Positions 61,991-64,000 of a stretch of 64,000 nucleotides of DNA are shown here, in pieces. A program made the translations under genes and the position numbers. Below the pieces are notes generated by a model. That model was not told where the DNA came from. It saw nothing but the letters and a program-made list of their open reading frames with translations, and did no database searches. Positions within the stretch are counted from its first letter, which is position 1, and every line of letters starts with the position of its first letter. The stretch spans positions 2,193,964 through 2,257,963 of the forward strand of contig NC_018394.1 in assembly GCF_000208865.1 (NCBI RefSeq), read 5' to 3'. The stretch comes from Neospora caninum Liverpool (taxonomy: Eukaryota; Apicomplexa; Conoidasida; Eucoccidiorida; Sarcocystidae).

Positions 61991-63719
61991 AATGCATACA
62001 TTGATATGTGTAATACGCATAGATAAACATATGAAACCTCGTAGAAGACGATACGCTTTGGCGTCTGACGCAACGGCTTGGACTCCACGGTGGAGTTGTT
62101 TCTGTCTCGGAAAATACTGCATGCGGCCCTGACTCCTTGCGTCGCCCTGACCCGCTCCACCTTTCTGCCTGGTTGGATTTTTCTCACCGACGCTGTTTCG
62201 AGTGTCGTCGAAGAAGGCGACATCCTGGTGAATGGTTTGCACGAAGGCTTTCTCGCGGAGGTCGGAAGTGACCTTCGACCCCATGTACTCGATGCCGGAG
62301 AACTTCATCCACTCCACCAAAAGGCTCGCGACAGCGAGGCCAACGAAACAGAGACTCCACTTGTTCGCCTGGATCGAGTCGCACACATCTCAGAGGAAAC
62401 GCACATCCTCTTTGCATGCGACTCTCCTAGCTCCCTCAAGACCGAACCTAGAGACACTCACGAACACTCTGCCTTTCCCGCGGCCTCTGCTCGTCTCGTT
62501 GCCTTCCTGTCTCCTTGCGTCTCTCAGAAGGGCGCTACACGCATTCGTTTATGGCCTCTGAAAAAGGGATGCGACGAGGTCTCCGCCTCGACACCGTGTC
62601 GACGAAAATGATTGCCAAACAGACTTCTCGCGTTGACAACACCGAGCCTCGCGAGCTTGTCCAGGAACATGTCATCGCCTACACTGAGCCTCTCGTCGTT
62701 CTTCGTTCGGTCTTCTGTACCCCCCCTCAATTCCCCCATGGACGCCCCACCGAAGACGGGGCGACGTACATCAGCACCTTCGGCTCCGCGCTCTTTATCT
62801 AACGCCACACATAGGGTTTCAATATTGATATCCGTCTCAGTATCCATCGCGATGCCACAGCGAGAGAAATGACAACCACTCAGACGAGCGAGGCCGCGTA
62901 AGAACGCCTTGCGGCGGCACCCTCCGTGGATCGACACAGGGCCGGCGGCATGCGCACGGTGTGCAGAAAAGCATGCGCTGGCTCTCGCCCACGCTCAAAT
63001 ATACATAGAAGTATATATATAAGTACATATATATATATATATGCGTATGACGGGTCGCTCTGTACGAGAAGTGCCTGAGTTCCACGCACCTCGCTGGACA
63101 CCTCGTCAGGATCCAGGCGGAAGAAGACCGCGACGAAACGGGAGAACACGACCGAGTAGGCGGGGAAGACTATTCTGGAAAAAGCAAACACGTTTTGAGA
63201 CTCTGCGTGTCAACGCGCGAAACGCGGCAGCAAAACGCAACCGAAGTACACACGGAGCCCGAGAGCGGACGCCGCCGCAGCAACCAACAGCAAAGCGACA
63301 AACAAAAAACTCTCACGGCCTGCATGCCAAAGCGACCAAGCAAAAAGACTGGGAATCACTATCACCGGTAGGCAGTACTGCTATCAATAGATGTCTGCCT
63401 ACTTGCAGATATCTGTCTGTATGTATGTATATATATATATATATATATATGCATATCGATATAAAGAACGTGTATATAGGTAGATGTGCATGTATGTATA
63501 TTTACATGTGAATCAACACAACTATTGCCATGCACGTGAAGAAGTTGCCTGTTGTCGAGAAGTGAGGGCCATGCCTCGCGTGAACGGGGGTGCAGCAGAT
63601 GCATGCACGACGGCTCTTGTCAAGACGCATGCGATACAAGGCGCCAACGCAAGGTTTCTCCATCAACAACGAGAACCCCATTCCAGTATGAACAACTGCG
63701 CACATGTGCAAGCGTACAC

Positions 63720-63753
<34 letters not shown>

Positions 63754-64000
63754 AGTGGTAGACATATAAATATATATATGAAAGCAAAAGAAATCTCGGC
63801 CTTACGGGGTTTCTTTCCGGGAACCAAACCCCGTTTCCCACGTACCCGGACGCAGCGGCGGCGATAAGCGTGACAATGTAGACAGGCCAGTAGCGGAAGG
63901 CGAGGCCAAACATGCGCATTTTGTTGACAGGTGGAGGCGCCTGGGGGTCTCTAGGAGTGACTTTTTTCTTCGGAAAGCAGAGGCAGCGTCGTGTTGCCTC
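53226..64000 (-). CDS. ABCB/MDR-type ABC transporter, C-terminal half (TMD2-NBD2), partial
   Basis: Sixteen exons, all phase-consistent: 64000-63846 (cut by the edge), 63174-63090, 62368-62188, 61640-61539, 61120-61010, 60386-60268, 59314-59219, 58838-58763, 58237-58113, 57578-57459, 57099-57004, 56401-56274, 55569-55470, 54984-54848, 54129-53963 and 53359-53226; 643 residues are visible. A Lys/Pro-rich linker precedes the first helix ([16 protein letters not shown]), as between the two halves of a full transporter. Membrane-domain signatures follow: [37 protein letters not shown] and [12 protein letters not shown]. The ATPase domain has Walker [10 protein letters not shown] (about 409-417), Q-loop VGQEP, signature LSGGQ, Walker [13 protein letters not shown] and His switch IVAHR. 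It exports lipids or amphipathic compounds by family; the substrate here is unknown. A 20-residue Lys/Gly/Ser insert follows the Walker A helix. NANKI replaces the usual NAD-x-I near the end. Confidence 0.92.
53519..53706. repeat. Compound satellite of CGATAT + (TA)n units
   Basis: About 190 bases in which TA runs of 12-26 bases are separated at intervals by TCGATATTATA or TCGATATGATA. It lies in the last intron of the ABC transporter (53962-53360). Confidence 0.9.
53841..53855. repeat. C15 homopolymer in ABC intron
   Basis: Fifteen consecutive C on the plus strand, i.e. a G15 run in the minus-strand transcript, within the last intron. Confidence 0.9.
56932..56942. repeat. G11 homopolymer in ABC intron
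   Basis: Eleven G on the plus strand in the intron between the exons ending at 57004 and starting at 56401. Confidence 0.85.
58280..58318. repeat. (TA)n microsatellite in ABC intron
   Basis: TA run of about 39 bases just upstream (in transcript sense) of the exon starting at 58237. Confidence 0.9.
60077..60092. repeat. C16 homopolymer in ABC intron
   Basis: Sixteen consecutive C on the plus strand, in the intron between the exons ending at 60268 and starting at 59314. Confidence 0.9.
61954..61988. repeat. (TA)n microsatellite in ABC intron
   Basis: TA run of about 35 bases in the intron between the exons ending at 62188 and starting at 61640. Confidence 0.9.
63722..63750. repeat. (TA)n microsatellite in ABC intron
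   Basis: TA run of about 29 bases. A similar run is at 63427-63450. Both lie in the first visible intron (63845-63175). Confidence 0.9.

Noticed and set aside
62524..62937. Minus-strand ORF of 137 codons between ABC exons
   Set aside because: It would break the family alignment: the exon ending at 63090 joins 62368 in phase 0 and restores the first two membrane helices, so this stretch is intronic.

Overview
The window looks like nuclear DNA of a coccidian apicomplexan, most likely Toxoplasma gondii or a near relative (Hammondia, Neospora). The reasons are balanced to high GC, genes broken by many short introns with GT(A/G)AG donors and pyrimidine-rich acceptors, starts in CAAAATGG-like contexts, long Ser/Glu/Arg-rich extensions, many TGCATGC words, and many (TA)n microsatellites in introns and spacers. 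A 100-N run (30734-30833) shows a draft assembly. Gene models were rebuilt by hand from splice sites, reading phase and protein family alignment. No database search was possible.

Layout, left to right. (1) 1-3117 (+): a coiled-coil protein ending in an Mcm10-type zinc finger. (2) 5360-6118 (+): an unrecognised single-exon ORF with a WGAGACG-type palindrome upstream. (3) 14634-8150 (-): a four-exon, about 1644-residue coiled-coil, low-complexity protein with a perfect 15-bp hairpin in its last intron. (4) 15556-16395 (+): a weak ORF. (5) 21053-17259 (-): a two-exon, 1123-residue unknown protein. (6) 24922-24213 (-): a PH-domain protein in an otherwise gene-poor 7-kb stretch. (7) 34716-28291 (-): a nine-exon Obg-family GTPase with a 520-residue N-terminal extension. 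(8) 36191-39277 (+): a four-exon DNL zinc-finger (Zim17/Hep1) protein, divergent from Obg, with a 13-unit minisatellite in intron 2. (9) 44116-49640 (+): NOC2, a ribosome-biogenesis factor of about eight exons and possibly a 12-nt microexon. (10) 64000-53226 (-): sixteen exons of the C-terminal half (second membrane domain plus nucleotide-binding domain) of an ABCB/MDR-type transporter that runs off the right edge.

These are mostly unrelated housekeeping and lineage-specific genes, not an operon or a defence system. The one plausible functional pairing is the divergent Obg/DNL-finger pair. Both families act in organelles (ribosome assembly and Hsp70 maintenance). They share a 1.5-kb upstream spacer that carries two copies of the same 15-bp near-palindrome. 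I did not find CRISPR arrays, rRNA or tRNA genes, or recognisable transposons. Most long ORFs not listed are antisense or out-of-frame shadows of GC-rich exons.
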